DNA of 64,000 nucleotides from Burkholderiales bacterium RIFCSPHIGHO2_12_FULL_69_20. GTDB lineage: Bacteria > Pseudomonadota > Gammaproteobacteria > Burkholderiales > Burkholderiaceae_C. A model generated the notes under the pieces. That model saw only the letters and a program-made list of their open reading frames with translations. It ran no database searches and had not been told where the DNA came from. Positions within the stretch are counted from its first letter, which is position 1; each line of letters starts with the position of its first letter. Shown here one piece after another: positions 18,262 to 25,704 of the stretch. The DNA is taken from the NCBI GenBank assembly GCA_001770815.1, contig MESD01000124.1, positions 40,352 through 104,351 on the forward strand, in the 5' to 3' direction. Both the position numbers and the translations under genes were made by a program.

Positions 18262-19119
18262 TCACTTCTTCTTGACATGGGCTTCGAGTTCGGTGAACGA
18301 CGGGCGATCGCCCGAGAACAGCACCTTGCGGCCGAACTCGATGGCCACCTGCGGGGCGTAGCCCTGCATGCTGGCCAGCAGCGTGGTCTTGATGCACTGG
18401 AATTCCTTGCCGGCGTCTTCCACCTTCTGCTCCAGCAGGCCGCCCAGCGGCTCGACGAAGCCGTAGGCCAGCAAGATGCCCAGGAAGGTGCCGACCAGGG
18501 CCGAGGCGATCATGCCGCCCAGGATGGCCGGCGCCTGGCCCACCGAGCCCATGGTGTTGACCACGCCCAGCACGGCCGCCACGATGCCGAAGGCCGGCAG
18601 GCCGCCGGCCAGGCGCCCGATGGCGGCCACGGCGGCATGCTCTTCCTGATGGTGGGTCTCGATCTCGCTGTCCATCAGGCTCTCGATCTCGTGGGCGTTC
18701 AAGTTGCCCGAGACCATCATGCGCAGGTAGTCGGTGATGAACTCGGTGACGTGATGGTCGTTGCCGACGATCGGGTACTTCTGGAACAGCGGCGAGCTGT
18801 GCGGATCTTCCACGTCCTTCTCGATCGACATCAGCCCTTCCTTGCGGGCCTTCTGCAGGATGTCGAACATCAGCGCCAGCAGCTCCATGTAGCGCGCCTT
18901 GCTGAACTTGCTGCCCTTGAAGCACTGGCCCAGGCCGCGCATCGAGGCCTTGATGACCTTCATCTGGTTGTTGGCGATGAAGGCACCGGCGGCGGCGCCG
19001 AAGATGGTGATCATCTCGAAGGGCAACGCCTTCAGGACGACCTGGATGTTTCCGCCGTGAAAGATGTACACGCCGAAAATGCAAACCATTGCGAGTGACC
19101 AGCCGACGATGACGAACAT
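18262..19119 (-). CDS. motA: Flagellar stator protein MotA
   Basis: This 285-residue protein has four membrane segments (about 2-20, 35-51, 165-190 and 200-225). The family features are FEMITIFGAAAGAFI, the cytoplasmic loop with charged residues that contact FliG (ARKEGLMSIEKDVEDP) and the Pro-containing third helix near AFGIVAAVLGVVNTMG. It forms the proton channel with MotB. The gene follows the methyltransferase gene by 21 bases on the same strand but has its own sigma-28-like promoter inside that gene. Confidence 0.96.
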   Translation of the reverse strand: MFVIVGWSLAMVCIFGVYIFHGGNIQVVLKALPFEMITIFGAAAGAFIANNQMKVIKASMRGLGQCFKGSKFSKARYMELLALMFDILQKARKEGLMSIEKDVEDPHSSPLFQKYPIVGNDHHVTEFITDYLRMMVSGNLNAHEIESLMDSEIETHHQEEHAAVAAIGRLAGGLPAFGIVAAVLGVVNTMGSVGQAPAILGGMIASALVGTFLGILLAYGFVEPLGGLLEQKVEDAGKEFQCIKTTLLASMQGYAPQVAIEFGRKVLFSGDRPSFTELEAHVKKK

Positions 19120-19140
19120 GGTGTGGTGGGGTGTAGCTGC

Positions 19141-20073
19141 TCAGCGCCTGCCCGGCCGGGCCGGCTTGTTGCTGGGGTTATCGGCCACGGCCGGCGCGGG
19201 TTGAGCCACCCAGCCCGAACGGTCCGATCGGCCCGGCCCGTGCGGCGTCGCGGGCGGCTGGCCGGCCACGCGGTAGGCCCACACCGGCTGCGCGCCCGGG
19301 CGGCGCAGCGCCAGCGTCGGCTCGACATCGGGCACCACGAAGTCCAGGCTCACCAGCCAAGCCCCCGGCGCCAGTTCGGCCTGCACCTTGGCCCAGGCGC
19401 GGGCCATGCTCTCGGGCCGCTGGAACAGGTAGACCACCGCGTTGCCCGACCAGTCGGCCGCCCACATGTCGCCCTGGCGCACACGCGCCCAGGGGCAGCG
19501 CAGTGCACTGGCCAGGCGCAGTGGCCAGCTCCATTCGACGCCCTCCAGCCGCGCCTGCGGCCAGGTGGCGCGCAGCGCGGCCAGGCCGTGGCCCAGACCA
19601 CAGCCGGCGTCCAGCACGCGTGCACCCGGTGGCAGCGGCACGGCATCGGCCAGGCCGCGCAAGGCGTCGACCGGGGTGGGAAACAGCGGCGCGTCGCGCC
19701 AGGCCCGCAACGGGTAGGCCGCCAGCAGCAGGGCCAGCGGCAGCAGCCAGGCCCAGGCCGGCACCCCGGCAGCAGCCCCACCCAGCGCCGCCGAGACCGG
19801 AAAGCCCGCGGCCATGAAACAACGTCGCCAGCCGCTGGCCAGCCGCGGCATCAGGGCCAGCAGTGCCCCGCTGGCCGTGGCCAGCACCCACGGCACCATG
19901 GCCGGCCAACCCAGCACCGAGGCCGCCGGTTTCAGTGCCCAAGACAGCGCCCACCACAGCGCCCAGGCGGCCAGCCAGGTGGCCAGCGCCGGCGCGGGCC
20001 AGGGCAGCCGCAGCGCAATGCCGCGGCGCTGTGCTGGATCGACAGAAGCGGGCAAGGCAGGCATGGCGGGCAT
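19141..20073 (-). CDS. Membrane-associated class I SAM methyltransferase-like protein
   Basis: The start is uncertain. An earlier ATG would run into the terminator behind flhC (20178-20210), so I favour the ATG at 20073 (310 residues); 20106 and 20064 are alternatives, none with a good ribosome-binding site. Two to four hydrophobic segments (about residues 20-105, for example TWLAAWALWWALSWAL and AWAWLLPLALLLAAYPL) precede a Rossmann domain with ARVLDAGCGLGHGLAAL (motif I). After VYLFQRPESM comes a short C-terminal domain and a basic tail. The substrate is unknown. It lies between flhDC and motA, a place where flagellar genes are usually contiguous. Confidence 0.75.
   Translation of the reverse strand: MPAMPALPASVDPAQRRGIALRLPWPAPALATWLAAWALWWALSWALKPAASVLGWPAMVPWVLATASGALLALMPRLASGWRRCFMAAGFPVSAALGGAAAGVPAWAWLLPLALLLAAYPLRAWRDAPLFPTPVDALRGLADAVPLPPGARVLDAGCGLGHGLAALRATWPQARLEGVEWSWPLRLASALRCPWARVRQGDMWAADWSGNAVVYLFQRPESMARAWAKVQAELAPGAWLVSLDFVVPDVEPTLALRRPGAQPVWAYRVAGQPPATPHGPGRSDRSGWVAQPAPAVADNPSNKPARPGRR
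19178..19204 (-). promoter_or_regulatory. Sigma-28 (FliA) promoter candidate for motAB-cheYZ
   Basis: Read on the minus strand: TCAACCCG (19204-19197), 11 bases, GCCGATAA (19185-19178), 58 bases before the motA ATG. The -10 element is a perfect match to the FliA consensus and the spacer is ideal; the -35 keeps TCAA. It lies inside the 3' end of the upstream methyltransferase gene. Confidence 0.8.
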
Positions 20074-20177
20074 GCACGCAGTGTCGGCAGCGGGGGCTGC
20101 GGCCATCGCTGGAAAAGACGGGCGCTTCGGGGCAGCGGCGGCCCGTTGACCCGGCGCACGGCGCGGCGCGCGCCCAG

Positions 20178-20210
20178 AAAAAAGGGCGGTCTCCCGAAGG
20201 AGGCCGCCCT
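20178..20210 (-). terminator. Rho-independent terminator of flhDC
   Basis: A 12-bp stem (AGGGCGG-T-CTCC paired with GGAG-G-CCGCCCT, one mismatch, loop CGAA) is followed on the minus strand by six T. It lies 142 bases after the flhC stop. Confidence 0.88.
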
Positions 20211-20351
20211 GAAAGCACAGGGATGTGCTAGGAGGAGACAAGCAAGAACACGGTTGAACCCGACAAACCGGAAAAGTTCAATCCACCCTCCTGGTTTCGG
20301 CCGCTGGCGCCGGGGCTCGAGGCCGGCGCCGGGCTGCAGCCAGGCATCAAT

Positions 20352-20912
20352 TCACTGCAGCACGCAATCCTGCGCGCTGGGCAGACGGATCGCGCCGGCG
20401 TTGCGGCCCTTGCCGGCACGCGCCGGCGGGTTGCACAGGCCACACACGTAGTGGCGGGCGATCTCGTGCGGATGGGTCACGAAGTGGCCGCCGCACTTGC
20501 TGCACTTGGTCATGGTGAGCATGCCGTTGTCGACGAACTTCACCAGGCGCCAGGCGCGGGTGACGGACAACTGCGGCTCCAGACCCTGGGCGCCCACCTG
20601 CTCCATGTAGAGCTTGTAGGCCTTGATCACGGTGTCGATCTCGTCGAGCTCGGCCACCTTGTTCAGGTATTCGTGGATGTTGAGAAACAGGCTGGCATGG
20701 ATGTTGGGTTGCCAGGTCATGAACCAGTCGGTCGAGAACGGCAGCTGGCCCTTGCTGGGGCTCTTGCCCGCCACTTCCTTGTACAGGCGCAGCAGGCGTT
20801 CGTAGCTCAGGTCGGTCTCGCTCTCGAGCACCTGCAGGCGCGCGCCGAGCTTGATCAGCTCGACCGCGGTGTCGATCTGCCTGGCTTCGGTGAGGATGCT
20901 CTTGACTCTCAT
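20352..20912 (-). CDS. flhC: Flagellar master regulator subunit FlhC
   Basis: The 186-residue protein carries the FlhC signature helices (ARQIDTAVELIKLGARLQ) and four zinc-ligand cysteines in CSKCGGHF and HYVCGLC (about residues 138-162). FlhC with FlhD forms the D4C2 activator of class II flagellar promoters. The start ATG is at 20912. It follows flhD, separated by 137 bases containing a GC-rich palindromic repeat, and is followed by its own terminator. Confidence 0.97.
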   Translation of the reverse strand: MRVKSILTEARQIDTAVELIKLGARLQVLESETDLSYERLLRLYKEVAGKSPSKGQLPFSTDWFMTWQPNIHASLFLNIHEYLNKVAELDEIDTVIKAYKLYMEQVGAQGLEPQLSVTRAWRLVKFVDNGMLTMTKCSKCGGHFVTHPHEIARHYVCGLCNPPARAGKGRNAGAIRLPSAQDCVLQ

Positions 20913-20971
20913 GGTGCTCTCTCCTGTTGTGGCGCGTCACTGTGGGCGCGCTTGAATGAACCCGGCAAACG

Positions 20972-21046
20972 CCGCGGAACCGGCTTTGCCGGGCCGCTGA
21001 CGTTGCCCCCTTGGGGGGAGCGGCCTTGGCCGCTTCGGGGGGGCTC
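20972..21046 (-). repeat. REP-like GC-rich intergenic palindrome, copy B (between flhD and flhC)
   Basis: The reverse complement reads a C-run, a GAAGCGGCCAAGGCCGCTC stem, CCCCCCAAGGGGG and GGCCCGGCAAAGCCGGTTCC, the same order as copy A at 18139-18216. It fills the flhD-flhC spacer and ends 3 bases after the flhD stop. Confidence 0.88.
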
Positions 21047-21049
21047 AGG

Positions 21050-21373
21050 TCATGCGGCTTCCTGATGGCGGCCGGCCATCAGGATCGACGCGTGCAGGCG
21101 GGCCACGCTCTCGTTGGCGGCGCTCTTGCCGTGGCTGGTCAGCAGGCCCCAGACCAGGTCGTCGTCGCAGCGCATGCGACACAGCAGGGTGTTGCCCGAG
21201 GCGATCTTCATCATCTGGGCCGGGGTCAGCGCGGCGATCATGCCGGCGCTGTCTTCGCTCAGGCCCAGGCGGTACAGCGCCTGGTCGCGGTCGGTGCGGA
21301 TCAGGGTCTGCGCCAGCATCAGGTACGACAGGTTGGCTTCGCGGATTTCGGCAAGGATCTGGTCTGAGTTCAT
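21050..21373 (-). CDS. flhD: Flagellar master regulator subunit FlhD
   Basis: The 107 residues begin MNSDQILAEIREANLSYLM and contain LAQTLIRTDRDQALYRLGLSE, the FlhD dimer and FlhC-contact region. An open frame continues far upstream, but homology to FlhD starts at the ATG at 21373. It partners FlhC in activating class II flagellar genes. It is divergent from the membrane-tethered receiver gene at 21766. Confidence 0.95.
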   Translation of the reverse strand: MNSDQILAEIREANLSYLMLAQTLIRTDRDQALYRLGLSEDSAGMIAALTPAQMMKIASGNTLLCRMRCDDDLVWGLLTSHGKSAANESVARLHASILMAGRHQEAA

Positions 21374-21765
21374 GGTGCGGTGTCCGGTGGGTGTGAGGGG
21401 GCAGGTGTGCGGCTGGTGTGAGATGAACTGTAGTGACCGCAACAAGCCGGCAACATCAGCCCAAATCGTCATCTTGAGTCCCGTTTCTTCCTTGGGGCTT
21501 GTCAGGCAAATTCCTACAAGGGCGGCGAGACCACCCGCGCCCCTGCAACGCCCCAACCACGCCACCCACCTCGGCCAGCCAGGGCGCCCGCGTTGTTTTT
21601 GCCCGGATGAGGCGACAACATGCACACTTGGTGCCACCGGCCCCTGCAGTGCAGGGGCTGCAAGGCCGACAAGCCTGCCAGGGGCCCGACATCCCTGATG
21701 CCAACCTGCCCCCGCTCCTGCCCCCCGCAACCACGCCCGACATTCCCTGCGCCCGAGGACCATCG
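21374..21765. other. Intergenic region upstream of flhD and of the receiver gene (392 bp)
   Basis: It has lower GC near 21415-21480 (TGAACTGTAGTGACCGCAACAAG, CCAAATCGTCATCTTGAG) than its surroundings, as expected for a promoter region. It should hold the flhDC promoter on the minus strand and the promoter of the receiver gene on the plus strand. No sigma-28 site or clear -35/-10 pair stands out. Confidence 0.5.
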
Positions 21766-22476
21766 ATGCTTTCGCAGATCCTGAACACCTTGCAGTCGGT
21801 CCTGATCCCGGTGATCGTGGCCCTGCTGGTCGTTGGCGCCGGCTTGGTGTGGTGGGTCGGCCGGCCCCGCAAGGGTGACCGGCCGGAGCTGGACCGCGCG
21901 CGCCCCGACCCGGCCCGTGCGCCGGCCACGCGCCGCGTGCCATCGGTGCAGCCAGTGCCATCCGCGCAGCCCGCGCCATCAGTGCAGCCGAGGCCGCCGG
22001 CCGCGTCCGCGCCACCGCTCGCGCCTCAGCCACCGCCCGCTGCGCCGGCCGCCCCCGCCGCGGCGCCGCTGGCCCCGCTGGTGGCCGACCTGCTGCTGGT
22101 CGACGATTCGGCCGTGGTGCGCGCCAAGCTGCGCCGCTTGTTCGAGCCGGCCGGCTACCGGGTGGCGCTGGCCCGCGATGGCCAGGAGGCGCTGCAGCTG
22201 CTGGCGCAGGGCCGCTACGCGCTGATGGTCACCGATCTGGAGATGCCCAACCTCGACGGCGTGGGCCTGATCAATGCCGTGCAGGGCCAGCCGGCCCTGG
22301 CCCAGATGCCCATCATGGCCATCACCGGCCATGACGACCTGCAGGCACGGCTGGACGAATGCCGCGAGATCTGCGGCATCTACCGCAAGCCCTGGATCGA
22401 CGACGATCTGCTGGGCCATGTGCAGATGCTGGTGGGCAGCCGCAGCGCGCACACTGCGCAGGCCCAAGACCATTGA
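21766..22476 (+). CDS. Membrane-tethered CheY-like receiver protein
   Basis: I start it at the ATG at 21766 because GAGGA lies 7 bases upstream, giving 236 residues. One membrane helix (about 10-31, ending WWVGRPRKG, positive inside) is followed by a 70-residue Pro/Ala/Gln/Ser linker (38-105) and a complete receiver domain (107-230) with LLLVDDSAVVR (Asp113/114), phospho-Asp157 in MVTDLEMPN, Thr187 and Lys208. No output domain follows. A receiver held at the inner membrane by a flexible tether could act as a local phosphate sink or reach a motor or receptor array. The function is inferred from domains and from its place divergent to flhD. Confidence 0.85.
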   Translation: MLSQILNTLQSVLIPVIVALLVVGAGLVWWVGRPRKGDRPELDRARPDPARAPATRRVPSVQPVPSAQPAPSVQPRPPAASAPPLAPQPPPAAPAAPAAAPLAPLVADLLLVDDSAVVRAKLRRLFEPAGYRVALARDGQEALQLLAQGRYALMVTDLEMPNLDGVGLINAVQGQPALAQMPIMAITGHDDLQARLDECREICGIYRKPWIDDDLLGHVQMLVGSRSAHTAQAQDH

Positions 22477-22619
22477 TCGGCCGCAGGGCCCGGCCAGTGC
22501 GGCCGCCGACCGGCGGCGTTGGGCCAGCTCGCCCAAGGGCGGTAAAGACCGTTCTTTTCGCGGCATGGCGGCCGATGGCGCTCCCTAGACTGGGGCTCCC
22601 CGATTGACGGAGTTCCGCG

Positions 22620-23999
22620 ATGAACGCCCCTGCCCTGGCCATGCCCACCCCCCTGCCCGCTGCGGGCCTGCAGTCGCTTGCCGCACCGACCCAGGTGGCT
22701 CCGGTGGCCGGCCTGGCGCTGCTGGCCGCCACCTGCGTCGAACAGACCGCCGAACTGTTGCGCCTGGCCTGCCGGCGCGGCCAGCTCGAAGACGCCAGCG
22801 CCGCGGCCCGCACCGCGCTGCCGCTGGCAGTGCCGCACTCACCGCACCAGGCCCTGCTGCGCGCGCTGGGCGAGGCCCATCCCACGCTGATGGTGGCCCC
22901 CGAAGAGCGCCGCCTGTACCTGCTGCGCCAGGCCGATGGCCGCTCACTCGGCGTGATGCGCCTGCGTGACAACGGCCGCGTGGGCCCCACGGCCCCCGCC
23001 GGCGCCGCACGCTGGACGCTGCGCGATGGCAACCTCGAACTCTGCGACGAGCAGGGCCAGACACGTTCACGCTTCATGTTGTGCGGCGAGCGCGCCGGCC
23101 TGCGCCTGTACCTGGGTGAATCGCTGGCCGATGGCGCCCCGCAACTGCTGCAGGAGGTGCGCTGCACCTACGCCCGCCTGAGCCTGCTCGACCCCGAGCT
23201 GGTCGATCCCTTCTGCGGCCTCTACGACGTGGACGCCATGGTGCCGGCCGACCTGCCCGCCGGATCGGCGGTGCTGCTGGGCGCGCCGCACAGCGGTGTC
23301 GACCGACTGGCGGAGGTGCTGAACCGCCAGGGCGCGGTGTTCTTCGACGGCGAACTGCTGCACCCGCAGGCCATCGGCCTGGCCGAAGGCCTGCTCAGCC
23401 CGTCGGCCGATGCCACCTTGCACGCCATGCGCGCCAAGGACGGCACCTGGTTCGCCCGCATGATGCTGGGCCGCTCGTTCGACGCGATGGGCCGCGACCT
23501 GACAGCCGTGCCGGTGCGCGGCTTCACGCTGGCGCCGTCGCATCACCCCGCGGCGCTGGACTGGGCGATCGCCGAGCCGGCGCTGCGCATCGTGCACGTG
23601 GTGCGCAGCAACCTGCTGGCCGAGTTTGCCGACATCCTGGCCAGCCAGGGCAGCGGCGCCCCCACGGCCGCAAGGCTGCACTTCGAGCCCGAGCGCTTCG
23701 GCCGCTTCATCGAGATGAAGCAGCGCTACCTCGACGGCTTGCGCCAGCGCCTGGTGCAGCGCAACGGCGACACGGTCGAGGTGGACGGCAGCCGGCTGAA
23801 CGCCAACACCGTGGCCGAGCTGACGGGCTTCCTGACCGACTCCACCGACCTGGCGGGCTTGGCCGGCGACGGGGCCAGCGCCTCGGGCACGCGGGTGATC
23901 GATCGTTTCGACAACCCCGAGCTGGTGCTGCCCTGCCTGCGTGCGCTGGGCCGCATGGGCTGGCTGGAGATCGAGGGCACGCAGGCCGATCCGGCCTGA
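22620..23999 (+). CDS. Protein with a C-terminal sulfotransferase-like P-loop domain
   Basis: Residues 1-210 of this 459-residue protein are unrecognised: a helical Ala-rich start, then a beta-rich part with GVMRLRDNGRVG. Residues 215-450 resemble sulfotransferases: VLLGAPHSGVDRLAEVLN (217-235) is in the place of the PAPS 5'-phosphate loop, and RIVHVVRSNLLAEFAD (323-338) is like the conserved 3'-phosphate motif with Arg and Ser. The loop has Gly-Ala-Pro-His-Ser-Gly rather than the commonest Arg-Ser-Gly-Thr. It stands between the receiver gene and the flagellin genes, so flagellin or surface-glycan modification is possible but unproved. Confidence 0.65.
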   Translation: MNAPALAMPTPLPAAGLQSLAAPTQVAPVAGLALLAATCVEQTAELLRLACRRGQLEDASAAARTALPLAVPHSPHQALLRALGEAHPTLMVAPEERRLYLLRQADGRSLGVMRLRDNGRVGPTAPAGAARWTLRDGNLELCDEQGQTRSRFMLCGERAGLRLYLGESLADGAPQLLQEVRCTYARLSLLDPELVDPFCGLYDVDAMVPADLPAGSAVLLGAPHSGVDRLAEVLNRQGAVFFDGELLHPQAIGLAEGLLSPSADATLHAMRAKDGTWFARMMLGRSFDAMGRDLTAVPVRGFTLAPSHHPAALDWAIAEPALRIVHVVRSNLLAEFADILASQGSGAPTAARLHFEPERFGRFIEMKQRYLDGLRQRLVQRNGDTVEVDGSRLNANTVAELTGFLTDSTDLAGLAGDGASASGTRVIDRFDNPELVLPCLRALGRMGWLEIEGTQADPA

Positions 24000-24102
24000 C
24001 CCACCCGCTCAAGCGCCCGCCGCGGGCGCCGACATCCATTGCAGGGGCCCGACAGGCCCCTGTTTTCATTTCAGTACCGCCCGGCCGTTCCGAAGGTACT
24101 GG

Positions 24103-24143
24103 GCGCCCCCTCGGGGGGCAGCGAACGAAGCGAGCGTGGGGGG
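24103..24143 (+). repeat. Short GC-rich intergenic repeat, CGAACGAAGCGAGCG type
   Basis: CCCCCTCGGGGGG is followed by CAGCGAACGAAGCGAGCG and a G6 run, a compact double-hairpin element. A related CCCCCTCGGGGGG core recurs at 51724-51770. It lies in the 593-base region between the sulfotransferase-like gene and the first flagellin gene, which holds no credible gene. Confidence 0.65.
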
Positions 24144-24341
24144 TTCCACTTCAGCCCCGCCGACCGACCTCGAATTGCCGGGTGTTGGCCGCTCATTTGA
24201 GGGGTCTGGCCGGCATCAAAGGGGCCAGAAAGACCTCAAGGCCGGCACTTGAGGCCCGCCAACGGCGCAGACCGTGACGGACCTCGCGTTCTTTGGCCAA
24301 AGGCGACTTGACATGGCTGGAAATTGTTTTGCACGAAGTCC

Positions 24342-24369
24342 TCAAGTTGAAAAACGCAGAGGCCGATAC
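24342..24369 (+). promoter_or_regulatory. Sigma-28 promoter candidate for the first flagellin gene
   Basis: TCAAGTTG (24342-24349), 12 bases, GCCGATAC (24362-24369), within an AT-richer patch. This gives a leader of about 215 bases before the GTG start, long for a flagellin gene, and the leader contains the dyad at 24476-24501. Confidence 0.75.
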
Positions 24370-24475
24370 CCAAACCAACGGGCGGTCCAAAAGACCACCG
24401 CGGTCCGGTTAGCCGGCCGATGGACGACAGGCCACTCAGGTGTCCCGAGCACATAGGCGACTAGCGCGGGCGTGT

Positions 24476-24501
24476 CGAACAGATGCCCTGGCATTTGTTC
24501 G
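24476..24501 (+). promoter_or_regulatory. 26-bp dyad in the leader of the first flagellin gene
   Basis: CGAACAGATGCC, CT, GGCATTTGTTCG: the arms are complementary at 11 of 12 positions. It lies 91 bases before the flagellin start. With only two bases at the centre it is better suited to a dimeric DNA-binding protein than to an RNA hairpin, although a hairpin with a 4-base loop is possible. Confidence 0.6.
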
Positions 24502-24592
24502 GCGTGCGACGGTGGTGACGATGCTGTTACGCCACCACCCGAGTAACGCCGGCGCTCCCGCCGGGATTCATGGAAGCTGAAAGGAAATTACC

Positions 24593-25456
24593 GTGCCCCA
24601 AACCATCAACACCAATCTGAACTCGATCAACGCTCAGCGGAACCTGTCCATGTCACAGTCTTCGCTGTCGGTCTCCATGCAACGCCTGTCCTCGGGCCTG
24701 CGTGTCAACTCGGCCAAGGACGATGCCGCCGGCCTCGCGATTGCCGAGCGAATGACCACCCAGGTCCGCGGCATGAACGCGGCCATCCGCAACGCCAACG
24801 ACGGCATCTCGATGTCGCAGACGGCCGAAGGCGCGATGGGCAAGGTGGCCGACTCGCTGCAGCGCATGCGTGAGCTGTCGGTGCAGGCCGCCAACGCCAC
24901 CAACTCCGACAGCGACAAGGACTCGCTGGACCAGGAGTTCGGTGAACTGTCCAAGGAAATCCAGCGTGTGCTCGGTGGCACCGCGTTCAACGGCAAGCAC
25001 ATCCTGGGCACCGAGGCCGCCGCGTTCCGGTTCCAGGTGGGTGCCAACACCACCACCGACGACACCATCGACATCACCACCACCGACCTGACGGCCGACG
25101 GCACCATCACCGTGGTGGCGGGCACCGACAACACCGGCTCGGGCCGTGCGGTGATCGACAACACGGCCGATGCCACCACCATCCAGGGCGTGATCGACAA
25201 CATCGACATCGCGCTGAACACCATCAACAGCCAGCGTGCGGTGATGGGTGCGTCGCAGTCTCGCTTCGACTCGGTGATCACCAACCTGCAGATCTCGGTG
25301 GAAAACCAGTCGGCGGCCCGCAGCCGCATCATGGACACCGACTTCGCCGCAGAAACGGCCAACCTGAGCCGCGCCCAGATCCTGCAGCAGGCGGGCAACG
25401 CGATGATCGCCCAGGCCAACCAGTTGCCGCAGCAAGTGCTGACGCTTCTTCGATGA
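24593..25456 (+). CDS. fliC: Flagellin (first of three)
   Basis: This 287-residue flagellin starts with GTG after AAGGAAA. The N-terminal D0/D1 region (TINTNLNSINAQRNLS, AKDDAAGLAIAERM, NDGISMSQTAEGAM) and the C-terminal D0 (SRAQILQQAGNAMIAQANQLP) are typical. The variable middle (about 135-200) is short, rich in Thr and Asp, and holds little beyond D1, so the filament subunit lacks an outer D2/D3 domain. Two closely related genes follow in tandem, each with its own regulation. A sigma-28-like site lies at 24342-24369. Confidence 0.97.
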   Translation: MPQTINTNLNSINAQRNLSMSQSSLSVSMQRLSSGLRVNSAKDDAAGLAIAERMTTQVRGMNAAIRNANDGISMSQTAEGAMGKVADSLQRMRELSVQAANATNSDSDKDSLDQEFGELSKEIQRVLGGTAFNGKHILGTEAAAFRFQVGANTTTDDTIDITTTDLTADGTITVVAGTDNTGSGRAVIDNTADATTIQGVIDNIDIALNTINSQRAVMGASQSRFDSVITNLQISVENQSAARSRIMDTDFAAETANLSRAQILQQAGNAMIAQANQLPQQVLTLLR

Positions 25457-25536
25457 CGCCACACGGGCCCCGTCCGCGCAGCCCGTGACCGCCGGCGCGC
25501 CGGGCGGCTCGCCGCCAGGCACCGGCATCGCATGAC

Positions 25537-25575
25537 GACGCGCCGATCCCCAACAGGACGGCGCGTCATTTTTTT
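25537..25575 (+). terminator. Rho-independent terminator of the first flagellin gene
   Basis: A perfect 9-bp stem GACGCGCCG/CGGCGCGTC is followed by A and seven T, 80 bases after the stop. Confidence 0.92.
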
Positions 25576-25597
25576 CACGGCCGGTGGTGCATCACCA

Positions 25598-25624
25598 TCA
25601 AGGCCGCGGGTGATCGGCCGATAA
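25598..25624 (+). promoter_or_regulatory. Sigma-28 promoter candidate for the second flagellin gene
   Basis: TCAAGGCC, 11 bases, GCCGATAA: a perfect -10 and ideal spacer, 80 bases before the GTG start at 25705. Confidence 0.85.
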
Positions 25625-25704
25625 GCCCTGCAGCAGTCGATCAGATCTGCCGATCCACACCAGGCCATCACGATTGATGGCCATCCCGAGCGAAGGAGCA
25701 GTTC

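Noticed and set aside
24193..24454. Small minus-strand frames ahead of the first flagellin gene
   Set aside because: They cover the sigma-28-like promoter and leader, lack ribosome-binding sites and show no domain.
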